A stretch of 64,000 nucleotides of DNA from Pseudomonas sp. ACM7 (GCF_004136015.1 NZ_CP024866.1:3175037-3239036); one strand, 5' to 3'; numbered from the stretch's first letter, positions 35,319 to 44,753 are shown. The notes: generated by a model from the sequence alone, not told the origin. A program made the numbers and translations.

Positions 35319-38300
35319 GCCAGATCAATCGCCTGTCCAACGGCGGACGGATCGACCGCAACAAAGTGCTGAGCTTCACCTTCAACGGCCAGAGCTACAA
35401 AGGCTTTGAAGGTGATTCCCTGGCCGCGGCCTTGTTGGCCAACGGTGTCGACATCATCGGTCGCAGCTTCAAATACTCCCGTCCGCGCGGCATCTTCGCC
35501 GCCGGTGCCGAAGAGCCGAACGCCGTGCTGCAGATCGGCGCGACCGAAGCCACGCAGATCCCGAACGTACGCGCCACGCAACAAGCGCTGTATCAAGGTT
35601 TGGTCGCCACCAGCACCAACGGCTGGCCGAGCGTGAACAACGACATGATGGGGATTCTCGGCAAGGTCGGCGGCAAGCTGATGCCGCCGGGCTTCTACTA
35701 CAAAACCTTCATGTACCCGCAATCGTTCTGGATGACTTACGAGAAGTACATTCGTAAAGCCGCCGGTCTTGGCCGCTCGCCGACCGAGAACGATCCGGAC
35801 ACTTACGACTACATGAACCAGCACTGCGACGTGCTGATCGTCGGCGGTGGCCCGGCTGGCCTGGCCGCTGCATTGGCGGCTGCCCGCAGCGGTGCGCGCG
35901 TAATTCTCGCCGATGAACAGGAAGAGTTCGGCGGCAGCCTGCTCGATTCCCGCGAAAGCCTCGACGGCAAGCCTGCCAGCGAGTGGGTCGCCAGCGTCAT
36001 CGCCGAGCTCAAAGACACCCCGGACGTGCTGCTGTTGCCGCGCGCCACGGTCAACGGTTACCACGACCATAACTTCCTGACCATTCATGAGCGCCTTACC
36101 GATCACCTCGGCGACCGCGCCCCGATTGGCCAGGTGCGTCAGCGTATTCACCGTGTTCGCGCCAAGCGTGTAGTGCTGGCGACCGGTGCTCACGAGCGTC
36201 CGCTGGTTTACGGCAACAACGACGTGCCGGGCAACATGCTCGCCGGCGCTGTGTCGACTTACGTGCGTCGTTACGGCGTGGCACCGGGCAAAAAACTGGT
36301 GCTGTCGACCAACAACGATCACGCCTATCGCGTTGCCCTGGACTGGCTCGACGCCAGCCTGCAAGTCGTCGCCATCGCCGATGCCCGCAGCAATCCGCGC
36401 GGTGCGCTGGTTGAAGAAGCACGCGCCAAAGGCATCCGCATCCTGACCGGCAGCGCCGTGATCGAGACACGTGGCAGCAAGCACGTGACCGCCGCTCGCG
36501 TTGCCGCGATCGATGTCAAAGCCCACGCAGTGACCAGTCCTGGTGAGTGGCTCGAATGCGATCTGGTCGCCAGTTCCGGCGGTTACAGCCCGGTGGTTCA
36601 CCTGGCGTCGCACTTGGGTGGCAAGCCGATCTGGCGTGAGGATATCCTCGGTTTCGTACCGGGCGAAGCACCGCAGAAACGTGTGTGCGTCGGTGGCATC
36701 AACGGCGTCTACGGCCTCGGCGATTCCCTGGCCGATGGTTTCGAAGGCGGCGCTCGCGCAGCCAGCGAAGCCGGTTTCAGCGTGGTCGAAGGCACCTTGC
36801 CGAAAGCCCTGAGCCGTCTGGAAGAGCCAACACTGGCGCTGTTCCAGGTGCCGCATGAAAAGAACACCGCACGTGCGCCGAAGCAATTCGTCGACCTGCA
36901 AAACGACGTCACCGCTGCCGCCATCGAACTGGCGACCCGCGAAGGCTTCGAGTCGGTCGAGCACGTCAAACGCTACACCGCACTGGGCTTCGGCACTGAC
37001 CAGGGCAAGCTCGGCAACGTCAACGGTCTGGCCATCGCCGCCCGTTCGCTGAACGTGACCATCCCGCAGATGGGCACCACCATGTTCCGCCCGAACTACA
37101 CGCCGGTGACATTCGGCGCCGTGGCCGGTCGTCACTGTGGGCACATCTTCGAGCCTGTCCGTCTGACCGCGCTGCATCATTGGCATGTGAAGAACGGCGC
37201 CGAGTTCGAAGACGTCGGTCAGTGGAAACGTCCGTGGTACTTCCCGAAAAACGGTGAAGACCTGCATACCGCCGTGAAACGCGAATGCAAAGCCGTGCGC
37301 GACAGCGTCGGCCTGCTGGACGCTTCGACGCTGGGCAAAATTGACATTCAGGGCCCGGATGCGCGTGAGTTCCTCAACCGCATCTACACCAACGCCTGGA
37401 CCAAGCTCGACGTGGGCAAGGCGCGTTATGGCCTGATGTGCAAAGAAGACGGCATGGTCTTCGACGACGGTGTAACCGCCTGTCTCGCCGACAACCATTT
37501 CGTGATGACCACCACCACGGGCGGCGCGGCACGCGTGCTGCAATGGCTGGAAATCTACTCCCAGACCGAATGGCCAGAGCTGAAGGTGTACTTCACTTCC
37601 GTGACGGATCACTGGGCAACCATGACCTTGTCCGGGCCGAACAGCCGCAAGCTGCTCAGCGAAGTCACCGACATCGACCTGAGCAACGAAGCCTTCCCGT
37701 TCATGACCTGGAAAGAAGGGCTGGTCGGCGGTGTTCCGGCGCGGGTGTTCCGGATTTCGTTTACCGGTGAGCTGTCGTATGAAGTCAACGTGCAGGCCGA
37801 CTACGCCATGGGCGTTCTGGAAAAAATCGTCGAGGCGGGGAAGAAGTACAACCTGACCCCGTACGGCACCGAGACCATGCACGTGCTGCGGGCCGAGAAG
37901 GGCTTCATCATCGTCGGTCAGGACACCGACAGCTCGATGACCCCGGACGACCTGAACATGGGCTGGTGTGTCGGTCGCACTAAACCGTTCTCATGGATCG
38001 GCCAGCGTGGCATGAACCGTGAAGACTGCGTGCGTGATCAACGCAAACAGTTGGTCGGTCTGAAGCCGATCGATCCGACCAAATGGCTGCCGGAAGGTGC
38101 GCAACTGGTGTTCAACACCAAGCAAGCGATCCCGATGACCATGGTTGGTCACGTCACCTCCAGCTACTTACACAACTCCCTCGGCTATTCGTTTGCCATG
38201 GGTGTGGTGAAGGGCGGCTTGAAGCGTATGGGTGAGCGCGTGTTCGCACCGCTGGCCGATGGCAGCGTGATCGAAGCGGAAATCGTTTCTTCGGTGTTCT

Positions 38301-38332
38301 TCGATCCAAAGGGTGATCGCCAGAACGTTTAA
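35315..38332 (+). CDS. soxA: Sarcosine oxidase alpha subunit
   Basis: A 1005-residue large subunit. The N-terminal 2Fe-2S-fold-like domain (about 20-100; FEGDSLAAALLANGVD) lacks a cluster in the family. An NAD-binding/FAD-like domain (CDVLIVGGGPAGLAAALAAA near 170) follows, and the C-terminal half is a GCV_T/aminomethyltransferase-type folate domain (about 600-1000). It channels the methyl group of sarcosine to tetrahydrofolate, giving glycine and methylene-THF, or formaldehyde if folate is absent. The full length is intact. Confidence 0.95.
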   Translation: MSQINRLSNGGRIDRNKVLSFTFNGQSYKGFEGDSLAAALLANGVDIIGRSFKYSRPRGIFAAGAEEPNAVLQIGATEATQIPNVRATQQALYQGLVATSTNGWPSVNNDMMGILGKVGGKLMPPGFYYKTFMYPQSFWMTYEKYIRKAAGLGRSPTENDPDTYDYMNQHCDVLIVGGGPAGLAAALAAARSGARVILADEQEEFGGSLLDSRESLDGKPASEWVASVIAELKDTPDVLLLPRATVNGYHDHNFLTIHERLTDHLGDRAPIGQVRQRIHRVRAKRVVLATGAHERPLVYGNNDVPGNMLAGAVSTYVRRYGVAPGKKLVLSTNNDHAYRVALDWLDASLQVVAIADARSNPRGALVEEARAKGIRILTGSAVIETRGSKHVTAARVAAIDVKAHAVTSPGEWLECDLVASSGGYSPVVHLASHLGGKPIWREDILGFVPGEAPQKRVCVGGINGVYGLGDSLADGFEGGARAASEAGFSVVEGTLPKALSRLEEPTLALFQVPHEKNTARAPKQFVDLQNDVTAAAIELATREGFESVEHVKRYTALGFGTDQGKLGNVNGLAIAARSLNVTIPQMGTTMFRPNYTPVTFGAVAGRHCGHIFEPVRLTALHHWHVKNGAEFEDVGQWKRPWYFPKNGEDLHTAVKRECKAVRDSVGLLDASTLGKIDIQGPDAREFLNRIYTNAWTKLDVGKARYGLMCKEDGMVFDDGVTACLADNHFVMTTTTGGAARVLQWLEIYSQTEWPELKVYFTSVTDHWATMTLSGPNSRKLLSEVTDIDLSNEAFPFMTWKEGLVGGVPARVFRISFTGELSYEVNVQADYAMGVLEKIVEAGKKYNLTPYGTETMHVLRAEKGFIIVGQDTDSSMTPDDLNMGWCVGRTKPFSWIGQRGMNREDCVRDQRKQLVGLKPIDPTKWLPEGAQLVFNTKQAIPMTMVGHVTSSYLHNSLGYSFAMGVVKGGLKRMGERVFAPLADGSVIEAEIVSSVFFDPKGDRQNV

Positions 38333-38377
38333 TGGCCTCGGGTCCTGTGGGCGGGCAGTTGCACCGAGTCGTCTGAG

Positions 38378-38446
38378 CGATTCGCGAGCAAGCCCGCTCC
38401 CACAGGGGAACGCGGTCAAATGTGGGAGCGGGCTTGCTCGCGAAAG
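38378..38446. repeat. REP pair
   Basis: CGCGAGCAAGCCCGCTCCCA and the inverted TGTGGGAGCGGGCTTGCTCG with a short spacer (GGGGAACGCGGTCAAA). It lies between soxA and soxG inside the operon. Confidence 0.85.
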
Positions 38447-38502
38447 CGTCAGCCTGGTCACCACAAGGGCCGGAACCAACAGAATTCAGGAACAGGTGCT
38501 TT

Positions 38503-39135
38503 ATGACCGCAGCCAATGTTTACCAACAACGCCCAACCACTGGGGCCAAGGCCGAGTCGTCGTTGCATCACGCAGGCCTGCCAAGCCTGGTGGGCAAGGG
38601 TCGCAAAAGCGCCGGCGTGATCGTGCGTGAGAAAAAACTCCTCGGCCACCTGACCATTCGTGGCGATGGCCATGATGCTGCGTTCGCTGCCGGTGTGCAC
38701 AAAGCCCTCGGTATCGAATTGCCGGGCGCGCTGACTGTCGTCGTCAAAGGCGAAACCAGCCTGCAATGGATGGGGCCGGATGAATGGCTGCTGATCGTGC
38801 CGACCGGTGAAGAATTCGCCGCCGAGAAAAAACTGCGTGAAGCGCTGGGCGACCTGCACATTGCGATCACCAACGTCAGCGGCGGCCAGCAGCTCCTCGA
38901 ACTGAGCGGTCCGAACGTGCGCCAGGTGTTGATGAAGTCCACCAGCTACGACGTGCACCCGAACAGCTTCCCGGTGGGCAAGGCTGTGGGGACCGTGTTT
39001 GCCAAGTCGCAACTGGTGATCCGCCACACCGCCGAAGACACCTGGGAACTGCTGATTCGTCGCAGCTTCTCGGATTACTGGTGGTTGTGGTTGCAGGATG
39101 CGGCCGCCGAATACGGCCTTAGCGTTCAGGCTTGA
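38503..39135 (+). CDS. soxG: Sarcosine oxidase gamma subunit
   Basis: A 210-residue protein with the SoxG landmarks GVIVREKKLLGHLTIRGDG, LQWMGPDEWLLIVP, NVSGGQQLLELSGPNVRQVL and the C-terminal SFSDYWWLWLQDA. It completes the heterotetramer. The start at 38503 (MTAANVYQQRP) follows CAGGTG weakly. A REP pair lies before it, so its expression could be partly uncoupled from soxA. Confidence 0.93.
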   Translation: MTAANVYQQRPTTGAKAESSLHHAGLPSLVGKGRKSAGVIVREKKLLGHLTIRGDGHDAAFAAGVHKALGIELPGALTVVVKGETSLQWMGPDEWLLIVPTGEEFAAEKKLREALGDLHIAITNVSGGQQLLELSGPNVRQVLMKSTSYDVHPNSFPVGKAVGTVFAKSQLVIRHTAEDTWELLIRRSFSDYWWLWLQDAAAEYGLSVQA

Positions 39136-39149
39136 TGAACCACTGAGGT

Positions 39150-39288
39150 CCCTGTAGCAGCTGCCGAAGGCTGCGTTCGGCGACGAAGTCGTCGTGAAAC
39201 CTGCGGCAGCGTTCTTTCAGATTGATCAGGGATTCAGGGTGGACGACGGCTTCGCCGCCGAACGCAGCCTTCGGCAGCTGCTACACAA
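39150..39288. repeat. Long palindromic repeat (GTAGCAGCTGCCGA type)
   Basis: TGTAGCAGCTGCCGAAGGCT (left) and AGCCTTCGGCAGCTGCTACA (right) form a perfect outer stem. Inner arms GCGTTCGGCGACGAAG and GGCTTCGCCGCCGAACGC are imperfect. It is the same family as 16808-16917, placed between soxG and purU. Confidence 0.8.
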
Positions 39289-39328
39289 AGCGGCGTTGCT
39301 GCTACTTTCGAACAGGAGTCACCGCACT

Positions 39329-40186
39329 ATGAGCCGCGCCCCAGACACATGGATTCTGACCGCCGACTGCCCAAGCGTCCTCGGCACCGTGGACGCGGTG
39401 ACCCGCTTTCTGTTCGAGCAGGGCTGCTACGTCACTGAGCACCATTCCTTTGATGATCGGCTCTCGGGCCGTTTCTTCATTCGCGTGGAATTCCGCCAGC
39501 CCGACGGCTTCGACGAGCAAGCCTTCCGCGCCGGCCTCGAAGAACGAGGCCAGGTCTTCGGCATGATCTTCGAACTCACGGCGCCGAACTATCGGCCAAA
39601 AGTGGTGATCATGGTCTCCAAGGCCGATCACTGCCTCAACGATTTGCTCTACCGCCAGCGCATCGGCCAATTGTCGATGGACGTGGCCGCCGTGGTTTCC
39701 AACCACCCGGATCTCAAACCGTTGGCGGACTGGCACCAGATTCCGTACTACCACTTCCCGTTGGACCCGAACGACAAACCGACCCAGGAGCGTCAGGTCT
39801 GGCAGGTGATCGAAGAGTCCGGCGCCGAACTGGTGATCCTTGCCCGTTACATGCAAGTCCTGTCGCCCGAGCTGTGCCGCAAACTCGACGGCAAGGCGAT
39901 CAACATCCATCACTCCCTGCTGCCGGGTTTCAAGGGCGCCAAGCCTTATCACCAGGCCTACAACAAGGGCGTGAAACTGGTCGGCGCCACGGCGCACTAC
40001 ATCAACAACGACCTGGACGAAGGCCCGATCATCGCCCAGGGCGTAGAGGCCGTGGACCACAGTCATTACCCGGAAGATTTGATCGCCAAAGGGCGGGATA
40101 TCGAAGGGCTGACCCTGGCCCGGGCGGTTGGTTATCACATTGAACGAAGAGTGTTTCTCAACGCGAACAGAACCGTTGTTCTTTAG
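39329..40186 (+). CDS. purU: Formyltetrahydrofolate deformylase
   Basis: A 285-residue enzyme with an N-terminal ACT regulatory domain (TADCPSVLGTVDAVTRFLFE near 9-28) and a C-terminal formyltransferase-fold hydrolase domain (NIHHSLLPGFKGAKPYHQAY near 193-212, catalytic Asp in YINNDLDEGPIIAQ). It hydrolyses 10-formyl-THF to formate and THF, relieving the folate pool loaded by sarcosine demethylation. The start at 39329 follows AGGAG. The gene order sox-purU-fdhA matches P. aeruginosa PA5416-PA5421. Confidence 0.94.
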   Translation: MSRAPDTWILTADCPSVLGTVDAVTRFLFEQGCYVTEHHSFDDRLSGRFFIRVEFRQPDGFDEQAFRAGLEERGQVFGMIFELTAPNYRPKVVIMVSKADHCLNDLLYRQRIGQLSMDVAAVVSNHPDLKPLADWHQIPYYHFPLDPNDKPTQERQVWQVIEESGAELVILARYMQVLSPELCRKLDGKAINIHHSLLPGFKGAKPYHQAYNKGVKLVGATAHYINNDLDEGPIIAQGVEAVDHSHYPEDLIAKGRDIEGLTLARAVGYHIERRVFLNANRTVVL

Positions 40187-40189
40187 ATC

Positions 40190-40287
40190 GCCTTCGCGAG
40201 CAAGCCCGCTCCCACAGGGGGTTGCGCTTGGTCACAGATCTCAGTCACACCAAAGATCAACTGTGGGAGCGGGCTTGCTCGCGAAGA
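40190..40287. repeat. REP pair
   Basis: CTTCGCGAGCAAGCCCGCTC at 40191 and the inverted GTGGGAGCGGGCTTGCTCGC at 40263 flank a spacer with GGTCACAGATCTCAGTCAC. It lies between purU and fdhA. Confidence 0.85.
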
Positions 40288-40395
40288 GGCCCTGACAAAC
40301 AACGCAAAGACACACAGGCAATAACCCGAGCAATCAACGCGCCGCCGATCCATGGCGACGCGACCGCTACATAAAAACAACAGCGAGGTGAAAGC

Positions 40396-41595
40396 ATGTC
40401 TGGCAATCGTGGTGTGGTGTATCTCGGCAATGGCAAAGTCGAAATACAGAAAATCGACTATCCAAAAATGCAGGACCCGCGCGGCAGGAAGATTAACCAC
40501 GCTGTCATCCTGCGTGTGGTTTCCACCAACATCTGTGGTTCCGACCAGCACATGGTGCGTGGCCGTACTACCGCTCAAACCGGCCTGGTACTGGGCCACG
40601 AGATCACCGGTGAAGTGATCGAGAAGGGCAGCGACGTCGAAAACCTGCAAATCGGCGACCTGGTGTCGGTGCCGTTCAACGTCGCTTGCGGGCGCTGCCG
40701 TTCCTGCAAGGAAATGCACACCGGTGTTTGCCTGAGCGTCAACCCGGCGCGTCCGGGCGGTGCTTACGGTTATGTCGACATGGGCGACTGGACCGGTGGC
40801 CAGGCTGAATACGCGATGGTGCCGTATGCAGACTTCAACCTGCTGAAACTCCCGGATCGCGATCGCGCGATGGAAAAAATCCGCGACCTGACCTGCCTCT
40901 CCGACATCCTGCCGACCGGTTACCACGGCGCAGTGACGGCCGGCGTTGGCCCGGGCAGCACCGTGTACATCGCCGGTGCCGGTCCTGTCGGTCTGGCCGC
41001 CGCCGCTTCCGCTCGCCTGCTGGGCGCGGCCGTGGTGATCATCGGTGACGTCAACACCGTCCGCTTGGCGCATGCCAAGGCTCAGGGTTTCGAAATCGCC
41101 GACCTGTCCCTGGATACCCCGCTGCACGAACAAATCGCTGCACTGCTGGGCGAGCCAGAAGTGGATTGCGCCGTCGACGCCGTGGGCTTCGAAGCGCGCG
41201 GTCATGGCCATGACGGTGTTAAACACGAGGCTCCGGCCACCGTGCTCAACTCGCTGATGGGCGTGGTTCGGGTGGCCGGCAAAATCGGTATCCCAGGCTT
41301 GTACGTGACTGAAGATCCGGGTGCAGTCGACGCAGCCGCGAAGATGGGCAGCCTGAGCATCCGCTTCGGTCTGGGCTGGGCCAAATCCCACAGCTTCCAC
41401 ACTGGTCAGACGCCAGTCATGAAGTACAACCGCCAGCTGATGCAGGCGATCATGTGGGACCGTATCCATATTGCCGACATCGTTGGCGTGGAAGTCATCA
41501 GCCTGGATGACGCGCCGCGTGGTTATGGCGAGTTCGATGCGGGCGTGCCGAAGAAGTTTGTGATCGATCCGCACAAGTTGTTTAGTGCTGCGTAA
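40396..41595 (+). CDS. fdhA: Glutathione-independent formaldehyde dehydrogenase
   Basis: A 399-residue zinc-dependent medium-chain dehydrogenase. It shows the catalytic zinc region STNICGSDQHMVRG with GHEITGEV, the structural-zinc cysteines CGRCRSCKEMHTGVC, and the NAD loop AGAGPVGLAAAASA. It oxidises the formaldehyde released by betaine, dimethylglycine and sarcosine demethylation to formate. It closes the catabolic gene series and is followed by a clear terminator. The GAGGTG site precedes its start. Confidence 0.94.
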   Translation: MSGNRGVVYLGNGKVEIQKIDYPKMQDPRGRKINHAVILRVVSTNICGSDQHMVRGRTTAQTGLVLGHEITGEVIEKGSDVENLQIGDLVSVPFNVACGRCRSCKEMHTGVCLSVNPARPGGAYGYVDMGDWTGGQAEYAMVPYADFNLLKLPDRDRAMEKIRDLTCLSDILPTGYHGAVTAGVGPGSTVYIAGAGPVGLAAAASARLLGAAVVIIGDVNTVRLAHAKAQGFEIADLSLDTPLHEQIAALLGEPEVDCAVDAVGFEARGHGHDGVKHEAPATVLNSLMGVVRVAGKIGIPGLYVTEDPGAVDAAAKMGSLSIRFGLGWAKSHSFHTGQTPVMKYNRQLMQAIMWDRIHIADIVGVEVISLDDAPRGYGEFDAGVPKKFVIDPHKLFSAA

Positions 41596-41610
41596 GGCTT
41601 CAGGCAAAAC

Positions 41611-41641
41611 AAAACGGCGACCCCAGGGTCGCCGTTTTTTA
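41611..41641 (+). terminator. Rho-independent terminator after fdhA
   Basis: The stem ACGGCGACCC/GGGTCGCCGT with a two-base loop is followed by TTTTTT and preceded by AAAA, so it can also act on the convergent anti-sigma gene. Confidence 0.9.
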
Positions 41642-41657
41642 TGGCTGGGAACGATCG

Positions 41658-42332
41658 TTAAAGGGCAGCCAACGCCCCTTGATACAACACCGGCCCAGTC
41701 GGTTGCCCCGTCGGCGAACCGCCCTTCGGTTCAAGACTGATCGCCAACGCAATCGGCTTGCCGATCAACGTCTTCTGCGCATCGCTCAACTCTACGCGCC
41801 CCTTGCCGTCAGCCGGAATCACCCCTAGTGAAATCGGTTTGCCATCCGCAGGAATCGCCCACAACTCCAGACTTCGCCCCGGATCAACCGCCGCCAGGGT
41901 CAGCGGCTCGACCTTCAGGTAGTTCTCGTGCGCTTCAACCTTCAGCGCAGGCTGCGCGTCGGCCGCCAGCAGCGTGGCGCTGTAACGCGCGCTGTCGCGG
42001 TTATAGATCACGCCCAACGTCACGGCGATCACCAGCGAACAAACCGCCGCCGTCACCCGCAACCAGTTCCAGAACGGACGTTTCTCTGGCACATGAAGCA
42101 CTTGTGGTTCGATTCGCGCGGTGATGCCTTTCCACACGCGATCCGGCACCGGCTGCTCGGGCAAAGCTTCAGTCAGACTGGTGAGGCTTTCCTGCCATTG
42201 CGCCAATTCCGCGCGAAGTGCCGCGTCTTCCAGCAACAATTGTTCAAAACGCCGACGAGCGACAGAGGGCATCAAGCCAATGGCGTAATCGGCGGCGAGG
42301 GCGCGGCGCAAGGTCGGGGTTTGATAGTTCAT
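41658..42332 (-). CDS. RskA-type anti-sigma factor
   Basis: A 224-residue membrane protein. The cytoplasmic N-terminal anti-sigma domain (about 1-85; YAIGLMPSVARRRFEQLL) is followed by one transmembrane helix (about 88-106; VTAAVCSLVIAVTLGVIY) and a periplasmic RskA C-terminal domain (LELWAIPADGKPISLGVIPADG). It should hold the neighbouring ECF sigma factor inactive until a signal triggers its release. Its start overlaps the sigma gene stop by four bases. Confidence 0.88.
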   Translation of the reverse strand: MNYQTPTLRRALAADYAIGLMPSVARRRFEQLLLEDAALRAELAQWQESLTSLTEALPEQPVPDRVWKGITARIEPQVLHVPEKRPFWNWLRVTAAVCSLVIAVTLGVIYNRDSARYSATLLAADAQPALKVEAHENYLKVEPLTLAAVDPGRSLELWAIPADGKPISLGVIPADGKGRVELSDAQKTLIGKPIALAISLEPKGGSPTGQPTGPVLYQGALAAL

Positions 42333-42964
42333 GATTCAAGGCACCTGCGCAGTCGCTCCATACCGCGGCGGATCCAGGATTTCACCGAGCCCAACGGCGC
42401 GGCCAGGTGTTCGGCGAGCTCAGAGCAGGACAACCCCTGAAAGTAAGCCACAGTGATCGATTGACGCTGCATGCCGTCGAGGCTTTCCAGGCACCGGTTC
42501 AAGGCGTTGGCCTCACGGGCACTGTTTAGTTGTTCGTGGGCCGATGGGCTTTCATCCACCAGCGCCTGTTCTTCAAGGTCGCTTAACGGCCGGTCGCGGT
42601 GTTTGCGCAACTGATCGATGGCCTGATGACGGGTGATGTTGATCATCCAGGTCAGAGGTGCCGACAGATGCGCCTCGTAGCGCGAGGCGTTGTTCCAGAT
42701 GCGCACGAAGCTTTCCTGCAGCACTTCTTCAGCCAGGTCCGGCCGCCCCATGAAACGCAGCGCTACGCCATGCAGCCGAGGGCCGACGCTGCGGTAAAGC
42801 GTCTCGAAAGCGCGGCGGTCGCCCAGTGAACACTGGGCCAGAAGCTGCCTGAGCTGATCGGTGTCGGCGATGGGAATGGCAGTTCTCCAGGCAATCGAGG
42901 TGGGCTGCGTGAGGTGTCGGTTGCAGGCAGAGGTTAGTTCACGGTGCGCAGTTGTTCCATTCAC
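42329..42964 (-). CDS. ECF sigma factor (SigK-like)
   Basis: A 211-residue ECF sigma factor. Region 2 is visible (ETLYRSVGPRLHGVALRF, WNNASRYEAHLSAPLTWMINITRHQAIDQLRKH) and region 4 near the end (SCSELAEHLAAPLGSVKSWIRRGMERLRRCL). It forms a two-gene unit with the RskA anti-sigma and precedes a fasciclin protein gene on the same strand but upstream, a grouping common in pseudomonads. The first about 35 residues are poorly conserved in type, so a later start is possible. Confidence 0.87.
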   Translation of the reverse strand: MNGTTAHRELTSACNRHLTQPTSIAWRTAIPIADTDQLRQLLAQCSLGDRRAFETLYRSVGPRLHGVALRFMGRPDLAEEVLQESFVRIWNNASRYEAHLSAPLTWMINITRHQAIDQLRKHRDRPLSDLEEQALVDESPSAHEQLNSAREANALNRCLESLDGMQRQSITVAYFQGLSCSELAEHLAAPLGSVKSWIRRGMERLRRCLES

Positions 42965-43015
42965 GGGTGGCCACCTCGGAAAACCGACCCCGATGAATAG
43001 GGTCGGCGGCAGCCC

Positions 43016-43606
43016 TCAGCTTTTTGGCATCAGCACTTTGTCGATGACCTGAATCACGCCGTTGGACTGGTACACGTCATAGGTGGTGATGTCGGCGACG
43101 TCACCTTTTTCATCCTTGATCGTGATGTTGTGCGGGCCGTTCATCATCGCCCACAGCTTGCCCCCTGCGACGGTGGTCAGTTCGGCTTTGCCGCCACCGG
43201 CCTTGATTTTCTCGGCCAGGGTCATCATGTCGAGTTTCCCGGCGACCACGTGGTAGGTGAGGACGTGAGTCAGGGTCGCCTTGTTGGCGGGTTTGAGCAG
43301 GGTATCGACAGTGCCGGCCGGCAGGGCGGCGAAGGCCGAGTTGACCGGGGCGAACACGGTGAACGGGCCTTTGCCCTTGAGGGTATCCACCAGGCCAGCG
43401 GCTTTCACGGCGGCGACGAGGGTGGTGTGATCGGCGGAGTTCACCGCGTTATCGATGATGTCCTTGCTCGGCATCATGCTCTGGCCGCCGACGATGACCG
43501 CTTGGCTCGTGTCTGCCGCTTGCACGGTGTTCAAGGCGAATCCGCCGCCAAGGGCCAGGGTCAGCAGGCTGGCAATCAACGGCGTTTTGATCGAAGTGCG
43601 TTTCAT
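43016..43606 (-). CDS. Secreted fasciclin (FAS1) domain protein
   Basis: A 196-residue exported protein. A signal peptide (about 1-31, ending VQA) precedes one FAS1 domain with the H1 and H2 boxes (GPFTVFAPVNSAFAALP near 95, and YHVVAGKLD near 135, closing with NGVIQVIDKVLMP). FAS1 proteins mediate adhesion or surface binding. It lies just upstream of the ECF sigma gene on the same strand, so it is a likely target or partner of that system. GAGGAT precedes the start at 43606. Confidence 0.9.
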   Translation of the reverse strand: MKRTSIKTPLIASLLTLALGGGFALNTVQAADTSQAVIVGGQSMMPSKDIIDNAVNSADHTTLVAAVKAAGLVDTLKGKGPFTVFAPVNSAFAALPAGTVDTLLKPANKATLTHVLTYHVVAGKLDMMTLAEKIKAGGGKAELTTVAGGKLWAMMNGPHNITIKDEKGDVADITTYDVYQSNGVIQVIDKVLMPKS

Positions 43607-43821
43607 GGTGATGATCCTCGTGAAGGGAATCGGCCAGGAGTGTCTGTCCGTGCTTGATATACGCGCGCGGGGCCAGACTGGATGCAGCGTCGGTAAGTTC
43701 TTTTTCGACTGTTCGTCAGGGGCTCGCCAAGGCTGGGAACAATCCCCTTGGATGCCAGTCCAACACACGATTTTTCGCCGCCCATCGCCGGGCGGTTTTC
43801 ATGGCCCCTGAGGATGTCTGG

Positions 43822-44373
43822 ATGAAGATTTCACGCGGTTTTGCACTGGCTTCGCTGATGTGTCTGGCGGCCAGTCCGGTCTTTGCTCAGTTCAGCCTGT
43901 TCGATGCGGCCAATGCCATCTCCGGCACGCAGGGCGATGACGCCGCCGCAGCTGCGCCGACTGCGCAGACGGCCGGTCTGCTGAGTGCGCTCAGCCAATT
44001 GAACGTGACGTCACAACAAGCCATTGGCGGTGCCGGGGCGATGCTTGGTCTGGCGAAGAATCAACTGAGTTCGACCGACTACTCGGAGTTGGCCAAAAGT
44101 GTGCCCGGAATCGACTTACTGTCCGGTGGCGGTGAACTGGGTGTCCTCAGCGGCTTGCTTGGCTCGTCCGGTAACGCAGCAGGTCTGGACAACGTCTTGA
44201 GCAACGTGAAGAACGCCAACGACCTGAACAGTGCCTTCAGCGCATTGGGCATGGACACCAGCATGATCGGCCTGTTTGCCCCCGTGCTTCTGCAATTTTT
44301 CGGTCAGCAGGGCGTCGGCGGGTCGCTGCTGACAAACCTGGGCGGGATCTGGGGCGCAGGCACCGGTACCTGA
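43822..44373 (+). CDS. DUF2780 periplasmic protein
   Basis: A 183-residue exported protein with a signal peptide (about 1-23, cut after VFA) and an alanine-rich segment. Repeated Gly/Ser-rich stretches follow (AIGGAGAMLGLAKNQL, LLSGGGELGVLSGLLGSSG), typical of DUF2780. Function is unknown. The start at 43822 follows GAGGA at good spacing. It is divergent from the fasciclin gene. Confidence 0.8.
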   Translation: MKISRGFALASLMCLAASPVFAQFSLFDAANAISGTQGDDAAAAAPTAQTAGLLSALSQLNVTSQQAIGGAGAMLGLAKNQLSSTDYSELAKSVPGIDLLSGGGELGVLSGLLGSSGNAAGLDNVLSNVKNANDLNSAFSALGMDTSMIGLFAPVLLQFFGQQGVGGSLLTNLGGIWGAGTGT

Positions 44374-44374
44374 T

Positions 44375-44556
44375 TCAGCGGCGCTCGGTGCGCAACGCGT
44401 CGATGCGCTGGTCCTTCTCGATCCAGAGCTGGTTGACCCAGTTCTTCCGCGCAGGACCAGTTTGAGCAAGGCGAACACCATCAGCGGCCCGAACAGGACC
44501 AAGGTGTTGAGCAACAGCAGCAGGGTAACGAAACAGCCGGTGAGCAGGCGGCGCAT
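44375..44556 (-). pseudogene. Acyltransferase gene collapsed by internal deletion
   Basis: On the minus strand the first 38 codons (MRRLLTGCFVTLLLLLNTLV, then PLMVFALLKLV) match the membrane N terminus of PlsC/YihG-like acyltransferases. The sequence then jumps, with a frame change at about 44448-44452, to the typical C-terminal end NWVNQLWIEKDQRIDALRTE-stop. About 200 or more central codons, including the HX4D active site, are missing. It is a non-functional remnant, and the precise fusion of the two ends points to one deletion event. Confidence 0.6.
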
Positions 44557-44753
44557 AAATAACTCTTGAAAGCCTTTGGGCGCGCATTGATAAGCAGCTT
44601 CGGACGGCAGGCCAAATCGGTGACGACGAATGTTTCACCTTTTAACCGCTATGCTTGAGGTCGGCTTTTGATCTTTGGTTTTGCAGGCGCCGAACGAATT
44701 CAAAGGCAACGGTCTAAAATTCCGCTGCCCACTCCCTCAAGGAAGCCCATTAC

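Noticed and set aside
35234..37882. An 882-codon minus-strand frame opposite soxA
   Set aside because: Same shadow effect in GC-rich coding sequence; soxA is unmistakable on the plus strand.
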